A stretch of 35,524 nt of DNA, taken from contig NZ_NRQY01000001.1 in assembly GCF_003996855.1 (NCBI RefSeq), positions 1,820,796-1,856,319 of the forward strand, read 5' to 3'. Positions within the stretch are counted from its first letter, which is position 1. Each line of letters begins with the position of its first letter. A program made the position numbers and the translations under genes. This stretch comes from Morganella morganii. Lineage in GTDB: Bacteria > Pseudomonadota > Gammaproteobacteria > Enterobacterales > Enterobacteriaceae. The notes beneath the pieces are model-generated. The model saw only the letters and a program-made list of their open reading frames with translations. It had not been told where the DNA came from and made no database searches. This document shows positions 9,347 through 18,322 of this stretch, one piece after another.

Positions 9347-10092
9347 TAAAAGAGAACAGCCTCGCCCGGCAGTATTTTCTGCCACTGCTCATTGCCGGTC
9401 AGCGGCTGTGTGGCAATAACAGACACCACATCGTCCGGGCGGGTATGCTGTGAAAAATCAATCTCCACATCACTGTCCACCAGCCGTGCTTTGCCGAACG
9501 GTGCACGGCGGGTGATCCAGTGCAGATTAGTAGAGCAGTACGCCAGCACATAGCTGCCGTCTGATAACAGCATATTAAAGACGCCGAACTGCCGCAACAC
9601 ATCCGCCAGTTGCTTCATGTCACGGAATACAGCCTGTAAATCCTGCGGCGGCTGCGGGTATTTTTCTTTCAGCTGATTCAGCAGCCAGCAGAATACATGC
9701 TCGCTGTCAGTCTGGCCGACAGGGGTAAAAAAACCGGTCGGCAGGTGTTCATAGCCGCTGAGCTGCCCGTTGTGGGCATATGTCCAGTTTCGTCCCCACA
9801 ATTCACGGGTAAAAGGATGGGTATTTTCCAGCGATACCACCCCTCTGTTTGCCTGGCGGATATGAGCAATCACCGCTTCGGATTTAACGGGGTAATCACG
9901 GACAAAACGGGCAACAGGGGAGTTACAGCAGGCACGGGCGTCTTTGAATGTCCGGCATCCCATTCCTTCATAAAACGTAATTCCCCACCCGTCTTTATGC
10001 GGCCCGGTTTCGCCGCCGCGCGGGATCAGGCCACTGAGACTGAAATGAATATCAGTCGGGACATTTGCACTCATCCCCAGCAATTCACACAT
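9316..10092 (-). CDS. yafJ: Class II glutamine amidotransferase YafJ
   Basis: An Ntn-type glutaminase domain protein of 258 residues, close to E. coli YafJ. Cys2 becomes the N-terminal nucleophile after Met removal (MCELLGMSAN). Other glutaminase motifs are GWGITFYEG, HIRQANRG, ENTHPF and YAHNGQL. No synthase or second domain follows, so the ammonia acceptor is unknown; a gamma-glutamyl hydrolase or amidase role is possible. The ribosome binding site GGGAGAAAGG lies just before the ATG. The gene is convergent with dpaA and separated from gmhA by the gmhA terminator, so it needs its own promoter in 10093-10246. Confidence 0.93.
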   Translation of the reverse strand: MCELLGMSANVPTDIHFSLSGLIPRGGETGPHKDGWGITFYEGMGCRTFKDARACCNSPVARFVRDYPVKSEAVIAHIRQANRGVVSLENTHPFTRELWGRNWTYAHNGQLSGYEHLPTGFFTPVGQTDSEHVFCWLLNQLKEKYPQPPQDLQAVFRDMKQLADVLRQFGVFNMLLSDGSYVLAYCSTNLHWITRRAPFGKARLVDSDVEIDFSQHTRPDDVVSVIATQPLTGNEQWQKILPGEAVLFYYGERDESVF

Positions 10093-10246
10093 CGCCTTTC
10101 TCCCTTACCCGTTTTTGTGATAACTGAAGACTATTGTTACCCGCAATCTGTTAGTTTCACAATCACGGAAATATCATTTAGTTAGATGATTTAGTTATAT
10201 GTAAGGTGATTTATGCTTATAGTGAATAAGGCGGGATTCACAACAT

Positions 10247-10282
10247 AAAAAAAGCACTCAGCCGGGTGGCAGAGTGCTTTTT
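10247..10282 (-). terminator. Strong intrinsic terminator after gmhA
   Basis: AAAAAGCACTC (10249-10259) and GAGTGCTTTTT (10272-10282) pair perfectly around a 12-base loop. On the minus strand the stem runs into a run of seven T residues. The A-rich other side makes it usable in both directions. It isolates gmhA from yafJ. Confidence 0.9.
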
Positions 10283-10303
10283 CAGGATACTGTTCGTATC
10301 CGG

Positions 10304-10882
10304 TTATTTCACCATTTCTTTTTCGATCAGCATGATCAGGATATGAATAACCTTAATATGGACTTCCTGAATGCGATCCGCGTAACCAAAATGCGGAACA
10401 CGGATTTCAATATCCGCACTGCCCGCCATCTTGCCGCCGTCTTTGCCGGTCAGCGTGATCACTTTCATGCCTTTGGCACGTGCCGCTTCAATCACTTTGA
10501 TAATGTTGCCGGAATTACCGGATGTGGAAATACCGAGTAACACATCCCCTTCACGGCCGACAGACTCCACAAAACGGGAAAAAACATATTCATAGCCGAA
10601 ATCATTGCTGACGCAGGATAAGTGGCTGACATCAGAAATAGCAATTGCCGGATAACCCGGACGGTTTTCACGGTAACGTCCGGTCAGTTCTTCCGCGAAA
10701 TGCATCGCATCACAGTGTGAACCACCGTTACCGCATGACATCACTTTGCCGCCCGCTTTAAAAGAATCAGCCAGCATAACAGCAGCCCGGCGGATAGCAT
10801 CAATATTATTCTCATCTTTCAAAAAGTTATCGAGGGTTGCCGCTGCTTCAGTCAGTTCACCGCGGATAAGTTCCTGGTACAT
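10304..10882 (-). CDS. gmhA: Phosphoheptose (sedoheptulose 7-phosphate) isomerase
   Basis: Converts sedoheptulose 7-phosphate to D-glycero-D-manno-heptose 7-phosphate, the first step of the heptose pathway for the LPS inner core; cytosolic. The ATG at 10882 has AGGAG about 10 bases upstream and gives 192 residues, exactly the E. coli length. Upstream in-frame starts are not needed. A SIS domain is visible with [18 protein letters not shown] and [10 protein letters not shown]. His61, Glu65, Gln172 and His180 match the metal and catalytic ligands of the family. The gene is divergent from fadE and ends at a strong terminator. Confidence 0.97.
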   Translation of the reverse strand: MYQELIRGELTEAAATLDNFLKDENNIDAIRRAAVMLADSFKAGGKVMSCGNGGSHCDAMHFAEELTGRYRENRPGYPAIAISDVSHLSCVSNDFGYEYVFSRFVESVGREGDVLLGISTSGNSGNIIKVIEAARAKGMKVITLTGKDGGKMAGSADIEIRVPHFGYADRIQEVHIKVIHILIMLIEKEMVK

Positions 10883-11071
10883 AGAGATAGGCTCCTGAAA
10901 ATGAATCGGATTTGTCTGTTCCGAGTGTAACGGATCTGCCCCGGTGAATGAAGTCACAATCCGTGGCATCTGCAAATAAGACACATTTTGTTCTGCTAAT
11001 TTTGTGAGCTGAGTTGTAAATAAAATGTGAAATCATTGAAGTTATTCTGCTGTTGCGCTAAATCTGAACAC

Positions 11072-11088
11072 AACAGGTCAGACCTCGG
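11072..11088 (+). promoter_or_regulatory. FadR-type operator upstream of fadE
   Basis: AACAGGTCAGACCTCGG contains the symmetric core GGTC-A-GACC, the centre of the FadR consensus. It lies 45 bases before the fadE start, where FadR would repress until long-chain acyl-CoA accumulates. FadR control of fadE is established in E. coli; here it is inferred from the site. Confidence 0.7.
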
Positions 11089-11133
11089 ATGTCATATTGT
11101 GCTGACACGGATATCCGCTTACGGAGGTTCATC

Positions 11134-13584
11134 ATGTTACTACTCAGCATTATTCTGTTTATCGCCGTCACCGGGCTGCTCTCATTTCACCGAGTCAGTC
11201 TGAAGTACAGTACAATGGCACTAATATTGTTCAGTTTCATCATGAATATCTTCCGTTTATGGCCGTTCACTGTCACCGTCCTGCTGATGCTGGTTCTCCT
11301 GCCGTTTGTCATCACTCCCGTCCGTCAGGCGCTGTTCAGCAGCCGCCTTATGCTGCTGTTCCGCAAAGTAATGCCGCCGATGTCACAGACCGAAAAAGAA
11401 GCAATCGATGCCGGCACCACCTGGTGGGAGGGTGATCTGTTCCGCGGGCAGCCGGACTGGCAGAAACTGCACAGCTATCCCGCCCCGCAGCTGACGGCCG
11501 AAGAACAGGCATTCCTCGACGGCCCGGCGGAAGAAGCCTGCCGGATGGCCAATGATTTTGAAATCACTCATGAACTGGCGGATCTGCCGCCGGAATTATG
11601 GCAGTTCCTGCGCGAACATAAATTCTTCGCGATGATTATCCGTAAAGAGTACGGCGGCCTCGCGTTCTCTGCCTATGCTCAGGCACGGGTGCTGCAAAAA
11701 CTGGCCGGGGTTTCCGGTATTCTGGCGATTACCGTCGGTGTCCCCAACTCACTGGGGCCGGGCGAACTGTTACAGCACTATGGTACTGATGAACAGAAAA
11801 AACGCTGGCTGCCGGGACTGGCCTCCGGAGAAGAAATTCCCTGTTTTGCTCTGACCAGCCCGGAAGCCGGTTCTGATGCCGGTGCCATTCCGGATACCGG
11901 GATTATCTGTACCGGCGAATGGCAGGGTGAACAGGTGTTGGGGATGCGCCTGAACTGGAATAAACGCTATATCACCCTTGCACCGGTCGCCACTGTGCTG
12001 GGCCTCGCCTTTAAACTGTATGATCCGGATAAACTGCTCGGTGAGAAAACCTCGCTTGGGATCACCTGCGCACTCATCCCGGTGAATACCCCGGGGGTTG
12101 AAACCGGTACCCGCCATTTCCCGCTTAATGTCCCGTTCCAAAATGGCCCGACACGCGGTAAAGATGTCTTTGTACCGCTCGACTATATTATCGGCGGCCC
12201 GGCAATGGCCGGACAGGGCTGGCGCATGCTGGTGGAATGTCTGTCGGTCGGGCGTGGTATCACCCTGCCGTCCAATGCCACCGGCGGGCTGAAAAGCGCG
12301 GCAATGGCCATCGGTGCTTATTCTTACATCCGCCGTCAGTTCCGGATGCCGATCGGCAAAATGGAAGGTATTGAAGAGCCGCTGGCGCGTATTGCCGGAA
12401 ATGCCTATCTGATGGATGCAGCCGCCATACTGATCACCACTGGTATTATGCTGGGAGAGAAACCGGCGGTTCTGTCCGCGATTGTAAAATATCACTGCAC
12501 CCACCGGGGGCAGCGCGCTATTATTGACGCCATGGATATTGCCGGCGGCAAAGGGATCTGCCTCGGGCCGTCCAACTTCCTGGCCCGTAACTATCAGGGA
12601 GCGCCTATCGCTATCACTGTTGAAGGTGCCAATATCCTGACCCGCAGTATGATTATCTTCGGTCAGGGAGCCATCCGCTGTCACCCGTATGTACTGACTG
12701 AGATGGCCGCTGCGGCGGATAATCAGCTGAATGATTTTGATAACGCGTTATTTGCCCATATCGGCCATGTATTAACTGCCGCCACCCGCAGTTTCTGGCT
12801 CGGGTTATCACGCGGATATTTCAGTCCTTCACCGTTCCGGGATGCCACCCGCCGCTATTATCAGCACCTTAACCGGCTGAGTGCCAACCTGGCACTGTTA
12901 TCGGATATCGCGATGGCGACACTCGGCGGCAGTCTGAAGCGCCGTGAGCGGATTTCTACCAGACTCGGCGACATACTCAGCCAGCTTTACCTCGCGTCCG
13001 CCACTTTGAAACGTTTTGATGAAGACGGCCGCCCGCAGGCTGATTTACCACTGGTACACTGGGCAGTACAGGATTGTCTGTATGAAGCCGAAAAAGCGAT
13101 GGATCAACTACTGACCAACTTCCCTGACCGGAAAGTGGCCGCCCTGCTGCGCCTGACTGTCTTCCCGTCAGGCCGTCATCACCGTCCGCCGTCGGATAAA
13201 CTGGACAGCAAACTCGCCCGTCTGTTACAGGAACCGTCTGATACCCGTGACAGAATCGGACGCGGACAATATCTGGCCCCGGAGCCCAATAACCCGCACG
13301 GGCTGCTCAATGCGGCACTCAGTGATATTCTAGCCGCTGAACCGCTGGTTGCCCGCCTCAGTCGCATGACCGAAAAATACATTGATTTTACGCGGCTGGA
13401 TAAACTGGCGGATATTGCCCTGGAGGGCGGAAAAGTCACACCGGAAGAGGCAGATATTTTGCGCAAAGCGGAAGCCAGCCGTCTGCGTTCAATAAATGTG
13501 GATGAGTTTGCACCGGAGATTATCGGCCTGAAGTCACTCGCCAATTCCCACCGCTGCCGTAAAGGTGAAAATCCCGGCACATAA
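11134..13584 (+). CDS. fadE: Acyl-CoA dehydrogenase FadE
   Basis: The FAD-dependent first enzyme of aerobic beta-oxidation: it introduces the trans-2 double bond in acyl-CoA. The ATG at 11134 has GGAGG 6 bases upstream and yields 816 residues (E. coli FadE has 814). Two N-terminal hydrophobic segments (about 1-18 and 25-60) suggest membrane association. The central acyl-CoA dehydrogenase fold shows [39 protein letters not shown] and [12 protein letters not shown]. The long C-terminal extension is the DUF1974-type domain specific to FadE. A FadR-like operator precedes it and a hairpin terminator follows. The divergent neighbour is gmhA. Confidence 0.97.
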   Translation: MLLLSIILFIAVTGLLSFHRVSLKYSTMALILFSFIMNIFRLWPFTVTVLLMLVLLPFVITPVRQALFSSRLMLLFRKVMPPMSQTEKEAIDAGTTWWEGDLFRGQPDWQKLHSYPAPQLTAEEQAFLDGPAEEACRMANDFEITHELADLPPELWQFLREHKFFAMIIRKEYGGLAFSAYAQARVLQKLAGVSGILAITVGVPNSLGPGELLQHYGTDEQKKRWLPGLASGEEIPCFALTSPEAGSDAGAIPDTGIICTGEWQGEQVLGMRLNWNKRYITLAPVATVLGLAFKLYDPDKLLGEKTSLGITCALIPVNTPGVETGTRHFPLNVPFQNGPTRGKDVFVPLDYIIGGPAMAGQGWRMLVECLSVGRGITLPSNATGGLKSAAMAIGAYSYIRRQFRMPIGKMEGIEEPLARIAGNAYLMDAAAILITTGIMLGEKPAVLSAIVKYHCTHRGQRAIIDAMDIAGGKGICLGPSNFLARNYQGAPIAITVEGANILTRSMIIFGQGAIRCHPYVLTEMAAAADNQLNDFDNALFAHIGHVLTAATRSFWLGLSRGYFSPSPFRDATRRYYQHLNRLSANLALLSDIAMATLGGSLKRRERISTRLGDILSQLYLASATLKRFDEDGRPQADLPLVHWAVQDCLYEAEKAMDQLLTNFPDRKVAALLRLTVFPSGRHHRPPSDKLDSKLARLLQEPSDTRDRIGRGQYLAPEPNNPHGLLNAALSDILAAEPLVARLSRMTEKYIDFTRLDKLADIALEGGKVTPEEADILRKAEASRLRSINVDEFAPEIIGLKSLANSHRCRKGENPGT

Positions 13585-13589
13585 ATAAC

Positions 13590-13617
13590 ATGGCGGAGCA
13601 GCTCTCTGCTCCGCCAT
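13590..13617. terminator. Bidirectional hairpin between fadE and a binding-protein gene
   Basis: ATGGCGGAGCAG (13590-13601) and CTGCTCCGCCAT (13606-13617) form a perfect 12-bp stem with a 4-base loop between convergent stop codons. Neither side has a strong T tract, so termination efficiency is uncertain despite the stable stem. Confidence 0.7.
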
Positions 13618-13629
13618 TACTGATTCTTA

Positions 13630-14727
13630 TTACTGACCTGTATTGCTGTTACCGGTCATATTGGCATCCAGACTGAGGATCTCCCGCATTTGAGCTTCTG
13701 TCAGATCGGTATCAAAGAACAGCTTAAAGAACTGACGGATATCCTGCTGAATTGCCACATCATCTGCCGGTTTGTGCTTAACCCGCGCTTCAATCCATTT
13801 CATCATCAGCGGCGTTTCTATCCCCGGCGCATCCCAGCGGTAAATACCGATAGGGGCTTTATAGACACGTCTGTTCTTCACGGCAGACATCGTTTCTGCG
13901 CCCTGCCAGCCGACCGTATTCCGGTACACATCTTCCGGTACAAATGAATCAAACTGACTCAGAATAATAATGTCCGGATCCAAATTAATCACCTGTTCTG
14001 CTGACACCGTTATCCAGTTTGGTTTAACCGGCATGTCATCTGTCACATTAATGCCTCCGGCACGGTTGATCATCAGGCTGTTCACCGAAGTTTTACCGGC
14101 CACCGTCAGGTTTTTATCTCTGACATACAGAATTCCCGGCTTTCCGTACGGCATCTCACGAATGGTCACCGGGATTTCGTCTCCCGTCACACTGTCAACG
14201 GACATAATCTGATGATCAAAAAAAGCCAGTAAATCTGCGGCACGTTTTTCTTTGCCCAGAATGTCGCCCAGCAGCGTAATCCCGTTTTTGACATCATCCA
14301 AATCACCGTATCTGATTGCCACCGCCGGGATACCGAGTTTATCCAGTTTCTCTTTCTCCTCTTTCTGGTAATCCCAGATAATCACCAGATCCGGATTTAA
14401 TCTGACCAGTTCCTCACCGTTAATAGTGAAATCTTTATTCACAAAGGTGCTATTCACCTGCTCAATACCGGGTGCCAGTGTTTTTAAAATACTGTTGCGG
14501 TAAGCCTCTTTTGCGGACGGATGCATCCCTATAATCTTTGTATCTGAACCATCCACCACATAAATCATCGACATCCACGGAATAGGTACGACCGCAATCC
14601 GCTGTACTGTATCAGGAATAGTGACCCGGTTTCCGGTGAGATCAGTGATTTCTTTCGCCCCGGCACAGCTGAAAAACAACAATAATACACCGGCACTGAA
14701 AATTCGTTTTAAGACGGATATTGCCAT
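13630..14727 (-). CDS. Iron-siderophore/cobalamin-type ABC periplasmic binding protein (orphan)
   Basis: A 365-residue exported protein of the PF01497 (TroA-like, FepB/BtuF) class. A signal peptide covers residues about 1-24 (ending CAGA-KEI). Two-lobed binding-protein features are visible: ITDLTGNRVTIPDTVQRIAVV at the start of the mature protein, LVRLNPDLVIIWD in the first lobe, and AEQVINLDPDIIILSQFD with YKAPIGIYRWDAPGIE in the second. No permease or ATPase gene is adjacent, so it must share a transporter encoded elsewhere or act alone. It starts 30 bases after an Old-Yellow-Enzyme-like gene and is likely in the same transcript. Ligand unknown; an iron chelate, corrinoid or metal chelate are all possible. 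Confidence 0.82.
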   Translation of the reverse strand: MAISVLKRIFSAGVLLLFFSCAGAKEITDLTGNRVTIPDTVQRIAVVPIPWMSMIYVVDGSDTKIIGMHPSAKEAYRNSILKTLAPGIEQVNSTFVNKDFTINGEELVRLNPDLVIIWDYQKEEKEKLDKLGIPAVAIRYGDLDDVKNGITLLGDILGKEKRAADLLAFFDHQIMSVDSVTGDEIPVTIREMPYGKPGILYVRDKNLTVAGKTSVNSLMINRAGGINVTDDMPVKPNWITVSAEQVINLDPDIIILSQFDSFVPEDVYRNTVGWQGAETMSAVKNRRVYKAPIGIYRWDAPGIETPLMMKWIEARVKHKPADDVAIQQDIRQFFKLFFDTDLTEAQMREILSLDANMTGNSNTGQ

Positions 14728-14757
14728 GATATTTTCCTGTCATTGTATTTACTATTA

Positions 14758-15717
14758 TCAGCGAAAAGCGCGGATATACGGACGCGGAATTAATTTACGA
14801 TCATATTTCAGCAAGTATTCCAGATACCAGTTAGGATTGCGTAATAATCCGCGGCCAACGGCAATTAAATCCGCATACTGGTGTTCCAATATATCGTCTG
14901 CCAGCTGATGGTCACGAATACCACCGACAACAATCACCGGTTTATCACAGCCCTTTTTAACACCTTTGGTATCTTCCAGCTGATAGGCAACACCTTTATT
15001 TGTACCATGCATCTGACTGCCGCCATTAGATATATGTACAATATCGATAAGCGGATTAATATTACACAGAATTTTTTGTGTAAATAAAATACTGTCTTCT
15101 TCGCAGTAACGGGTTCCGATACGTAAAATAATCGCTTTATCTTCCGGCCAGGATTGACGGATTGCGGTTAGTAATTCAGTCAGGAAAATAACAGGGTCAG
15201 CATATTTATCAGTACGCTGATTTGTCCGACGGTCAATAAACTGCGAAATTAAAAATTCATGGGAAGCCATAATTTCAAGGGCATCAAACTCGGCTTTATT
15301 TGCCCGTGCCGCAGCCCGTGTATAGCAGCCAAACAATGCCGCAATATCCTCTGCTGTTAATGCATTAATATCCTGAATAATACTGCCCGATTCCAGCCGT
15401 GACTTACTGCCTGCATGATTAAGCTGAATTGCCACTTTACTGCCTTCATTTTGCAGCATAGACACAATCTGTGCCAGCATCGTGACATGCCCGTCCTCAT
15501 ATAAACCCAGTGCGCCACTGCCCAGGCGTCCGTCAGCAGTAACCGCGCACTCTTCCATAATAATCAGTCCGACCTGGCCGACAGCAAAAGACATATAATG
15601 CGCCAGATGAAAGTAATCAGCGTAGCCGTCAGTAGCGCGTTTTATTCTGACAGGCGGATAAACTAATTTATTTTTAAGCGTTAATTTTTCTGATACAAAT
15701 GGCTGCATTAAATTCAT
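14758..15717 (-). CDS. Old Yellow Enzyme-like NADH:flavin oxidoreductase, single-domain
   Basis: A predicted FMN-containing TIM-barrel reductase of 319 residues, from the ATG at 15717 (MNLMQPFVSEKLTLKNK). An in-frame extension to 15858 lacks support. Family signs are KNKLVYPPVRIKRATDGY at the first strand, VAIQLNHAGSKS, the ISQFIDRRTNQRTDKYADP stretch, and the phosphate-binding end VVVGGI ... AVGRGLLRNPNW. The usual EIHGAHGYL motif reads EIMASHEFL, so the first active-site His is Met while the second is kept. There is no second NAD/FAD domain as in dienoyl-CoA reductases. The gene looks AT-rich relative to neighbours. It is followed by a siderophore-type binding protein gene. Substrate unknown. 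Confidence 0.82.
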   Translation of the reverse strand: MNLMQPFVSEKLTLKNKLVYPPVRIKRATDGYADYFHLAHYMSFAVGQVGLIIMEECAVTADGRLGSGALGLYEDGHVTMLAQIVSMLQNEGSKVAIQLNHAGSKSRLESGSIIQDINALTAEDIAALFGCYTRAAARANKAEFDALEIMASHEFLISQFIDRRTNQRTDKYADPVIFLTELLTAIRQSWPEDKAIILRIGTRYCEEDSILFTQKILCNINPLIDIVHISNGGSQMHGTNKGVAYQLEDTKGVKKGCDKPVIVVGGIRDHQLADDILEHQYADLIAVGRGLLRNPNWYLEYLLKYDRKLIPRPYIRAFR

Positions 15718-15743
15718 AATACGCACGTCCCCGGAAAGCAAAA

Positions 15744-15776
15744 TGATACTGTTATCAATAAACTGTATCAGTGATA
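15744..15776. promoter_or_regulatory. Operator-like cluster of TGATA/TATCA half-sites
   Basis: Four half-sites occur in 33 bases: TGATA (15744-15748), TATCA (15753-15757), TATCA (15766-15770) and TGATA (15772-15776). The outer 27 bases form a near-perfect inverted repeat, TGATACTGTT ... AACTGTATCA with one mismatch in ten pairs. It lies 27-59 bases upstream of the OYE-like start, so it could overlap that promoter. No regulator gene of matching type is adjacent. Confidence 0.5.
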
Positions 15777-15913
15777 AATAATAAAGTAACCGAGGGGATA
15801 ATAAAGGGAACAGTGAGGGGACTCTATAACGGACAACCTGTTTTATAACACCTGTCACACTCTGCCGGAATACGGTCTTCGGATGCAGTTATTGCGTTAA
15901 CAATCATCATTTC

Positions 15914-15946
15914 ATTGTTATTTTTATGTGATGGAAAAATAACAAT
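15914..15946. repeat. 12-bp perfect inverted repeat, AT-rich
   Basis: ATTGTTATTTTT (15914-15925) and AAAAATAACAAT (15935-15946) are exact reverse complements around a 9-base spacer. It could be a second operator, or a bidirectional weak terminator because each arm ends in T on one strand. Confidence 0.5.
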
Positions 15947-15973
15947 AATATACTCAGGGGGAGTATGCATAAT

Positions 15974-16005
15974 AAAATACCCGGGATTTTATTCCCGGGT
16001 ATTTT
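15974..16005 (-). terminator. Hairpin terminator after lysA
   Basis: AAAATACCCGGGA (15974-15986) and TCCCGGGTATTTT (15993-16005) form a perfect 13-bp stem with a 6-base loop, 34 bases past the lysA stop. The T-rich side continues ATTTTATT on the minus strand. Confidence 0.8.
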
Positions 16006-16038
16006 CAGTATCAGTCAGGCACGATAACGGATAATATA

Positions 16039-17289
16039 TTATTCTGTTATTTCCAGCGCCATCAGTTCATCAATTGTCTGACGGCGGCGGATCAGTTTTG
16101 GTTTTCCGTCAATAAATAAGATTTCCGGTAATAACGGGCGGCTGTTGTAATTCGATGACATTGATGCACCGTAAGCCCCGGTATCGTGAAAAACCAGAAA
16201 ATCATTCACACTGACTTCCGGTAATGCACGCGGCACCATCATTCCGCCTTCCAGCTGAGTAAAAACATCCCCGGATTCACATAACGGCCCGGCGACAATC
16301 GTTTCCCGTATCGCACTGTTTTGTAACTCACCCGCAGCCGGTAACACAGAAATATGGTGATAACTGCCGTACATTGCAGGGCGCATCAGGTCATTAAAAC
16401 CACTGTCCACCAGCACATAGTGGCGGCTCCCCATGCCTTTGACCGCTCTTACCTGTGTCAGCAGAATACCGGATTCCGCGACCAGATAACGCCCGGGCTC
16501 AATTTCTAGGGTGATATCCCGGCCGAGATGACGGGCTATACGCGCCCGGGCTGCATCCCAGAGTGAGAAATAATTGTCGATATCAATAATTTCATCCCCT
16601 TCACGATAAGGGGTCGATAATCCGCCGCCGGCAGAAATAGCACGGATATCCAGATTATTGGTGATCACCAGCTCCGCCATCGCATCACAGACCGTCGCCA
16701 GGTGCTCATAATCCACACCGGAACCAATATGCATATGAATACCGGTTAACGTCAGCTTATAATGACGGATCTCCGCCAATGCTTCACCGAGGTCAGCAAA
16801 CCAGATCCCGTGCTTGCTGTTTTCGCCGCCGGTATTGGTTTTCTGGCTGTGGCCGTGACCGAATCCCGGATTGATGCGCAGCCACACCGGATGCCCCGGA
16901 CGGCGGTCACCAATCTGACGCAGCATATCCACCGAGCCGGTATTCACCGCGATGCCAAGTTCCAGCACGCGATCCAGCGTTTCTTCTGTGATCATATCGG
17001 CTGTAAAAACAATTTCATCCGGACGGTAACCGGCTTTCAGTGCCCGCTCAATTTCACCGGCAGATACTGAATCTACTTTTACGCCATGCTCATGCATCAG
17101 GCGCAGAATATGAATGTTGGAATTGGCTTTTTGCGCAAAACGGATCACATCAAAGCGGTTCAGCCGAGCAATGCGGCTGACAATCACCTCACTGTCATAC
17201 AGCCACAGCGGAGTACCGTACTGCTGAGCCAGGCTGCGCAGGGCATCCGGGGTAAACGGGACGCGGAGTGTTTTGGTTGCGATGGTCAT
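16039..17289 (-). CDS. lysA: Diaminopimelate decarboxylase
   Basis: The PLP-dependent last step of lysine biosynthesis: meso-2,6-diaminopimelate to L-lysine plus CO2; cytosolic. It has 416 residues. The PLP lysine is Lys54 in RFAQKANSN, HMHIGSGVDYEH and EIEPGRYLVAESG form the barrel, and GPLCESGDVF carries the active-site Cys from the partner subunit. GAYGASMSSNYN lies near the end. It is divergent from lysR, whose product activates lysA when diaminopimelate is present and lysine is scarce (known for E. coli). A palindromic LTTR site lies between them. Confidence 0.98.
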   Translation of the reverse strand: MTIATKTLRVPFTPDALRSLAQQYGTPLWLYDSEVIVSRIARLNRFDVIRFAQKANSNIHILRLMHEHGVKVDSVSAGEIERALKAGYRPDEIVFTADMITEETLDRVLELGIAVNTGSVDMLRQIGDRRPGHPVWLRINPGFGHGHSQKTNTGGENSKHGIWFADLGEALAEIRHYKLTLTGIHMHIGSGVDYEHLATVCDAMAELVITNNLDIRAISAGGGLSTPYREGDEIIDIDNYFSLWDAARARIARHLGRDITLEIEPGRYLVAESGILLTQVRAVKGMGSRHYVLVDSGFNDLMRPAMYGSYHHISVLPAAGELQNSAIRETIVAGPLCESGDVFTQLEGGMMVPRALPEVSVNDFLVFHDTGAYGASMSSNYNSRPLLPEILFIDGKPKLIRRRQTIDELMALEITE

Positions 17290-17378
17290 GATGTTGTGCT
17301 CTTTTTGATCCTGATCTCATTTTTTTCCATCGTGACAAAAAATCTTCGGGATTTAAAATATCTGATTTGCTAAGGTCT

Positions 17379-17397
17379 ATTCATTACTGATATGAAT
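17379..17397. promoter_or_regulatory. LysR binding site between lysA and lysR
   Basis: ATTCAT (17379-17384) and ATGAAT (17392-17397) form a perfect inverted repeat with a 7-base spacer, containing the T-N11-A pattern of LysR-type sites. It lies just before the lysR start, suiting autorepression, and roughly 90-110 bases upstream of lysA, suiting activation. Confidence 0.65.
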
Positions 17398-17407
17398 TTG
17401 GTGAATA

Positions 17408-18322
17408 ATGGAACACTACTCCTGGCGTCACATTAATATTTTCCACGCCGTCATGACAACAAAAAGCCTGACGGATGCCGCGCAACTGCTGCATACATCA
17501 CAGCCGACCGTCAGCCGGGAGCTGGCCCGTTTCGAGAAAATACTGGGATTCCGGGTTTTCGACCGAATCAAAGGCCGTCTGCACCCGACAGAACAGGGGC
17601 TGCGGTTATTTGAGGAAGTCGAACGGTCATATTACGGGCTTGAACGCATCAGCCGTGCAGCAGAAAGCATCCGCCAGTTTCAGCATGCCCAGCTGGCGAT
17701 CACCTGTCTGCCTGCCTTTGCTCAGTCTTTATTGCCCGCGGTCTGCCGCACGTTTCATACACAGTACCCGGATGTGAATTTTGAAATCGCCCCGCAGGAA
17801 TCACCGCTGCTTGAAGAGTGGCTCTCCGCCCAGCGTTATGATCTCGGGATCACCGAACACCCGCTGACACCGCCCGGCACAGTGCAGGAAACCCTGATCA
17901 CACTCAGTGAAGTCTGTGTACTGCCGGAATCTCACCCGCTGTGCAGCAAACCGGTACTGACACCAGATGATTTTTCACAGCAGAATTTTATCAGTCTGTC
18001 CGTTGCGGACAGCTACCGGCAAAAAATCGATGCATTATTCAGTGAAAAACAGATCCCGCGGCGGATGATTATGGAGACACACAGTGCAGCTTCGGTATGT
18101 GCCATGGTCAGGGAGGGACTGGGTATGTCTGTCGTTAACCCGCTGACCGCCATGGATTGCAGCGGGATTTGTGTCCGCCCGTTCAGTGAGGATATTCCGT
18201 TCACCGTGAGCCTGATCCGCCCGCAGCACAGGCCGCATTCAGTATTGACGGATATTTTTATCACTCATCTCCGTCAGCATATGCAGACCGTTTTGCGGCA
18301 ATTAAAACAGGTTACCGGTTAG
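17408..18322 (+). CDS. lysR: LysR, transcriptional activator of lysA
   Basis: A LysR-type regulator of 304 residues. The N-terminal winged helix includes SLTDAAQLLHTSQPTVSRELARFEKI, nearly identical to E. coli LysR. Strongly kept phrases further on are QESPLLEEWLSAQRYDLGITE, VCVLPESHPL, LTPDDFSQQNFISLS and METHSAASVCAMVREGLGMSVVNPLTAMD in the effector domain. Orthology is supported by divergence from lysA. The last 11 bases overlap the 3' end of the convergent second LysR-type gene. Confidence 0.96.
   Translation: MEHYSWRHINIFHAVMTTKSLTDAAQLLHTSQPTVSRELARFEKILGFRVFDRIKGRLHPTEQGLRLFEEVERSYYGLERISRAAESIRQFQHAQLAITCLPAFAQSLLPAVCRTFHTQYPDVNFEIAPQESPLLEEWLSAQRYDLGITEHPLTPPGTVQETLITLSEVCVLPESHPLCSKPVLTPDDFSQQNFISLSVADSYRQKIDALFSEKQIPRRMIMETHSAASVCAMVREGLGMSVVNPLTAMDCSGICVRPFSEDIPFTVSLIRPQHRPHSVLTDIFITHLRQHMQTVLRQLKQVTG

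Larger units (their letters stand above)
15718..16038. other. 321-base intergenic region between the OYE-like gene and lysA
   Basis: No credible gene. It holds, from left to right, a cluster of TGATA/TATCA half-sites next to the OYE-like gene, a 12-bp AT-rich inverted repeat, a 6-bp hairpin, and the lysA-end terminator hairpin. The OYE-like gene must be driven from here. Confidence 0.7.

Noticed and set aside
11770..12684. 304-codon open frame antisense to fadE
   Set aside because: It lies entirely within fadE, shows no recognisable domain, has low-complexity composition typical of shadow frames, and has no ribosome binding site.
15766..15776. Resemblance of TATCAGTGATA to a tet operator
   Set aside because: Only the short core matches, no tet genes are present, and the wider half-site cluster explains it better.
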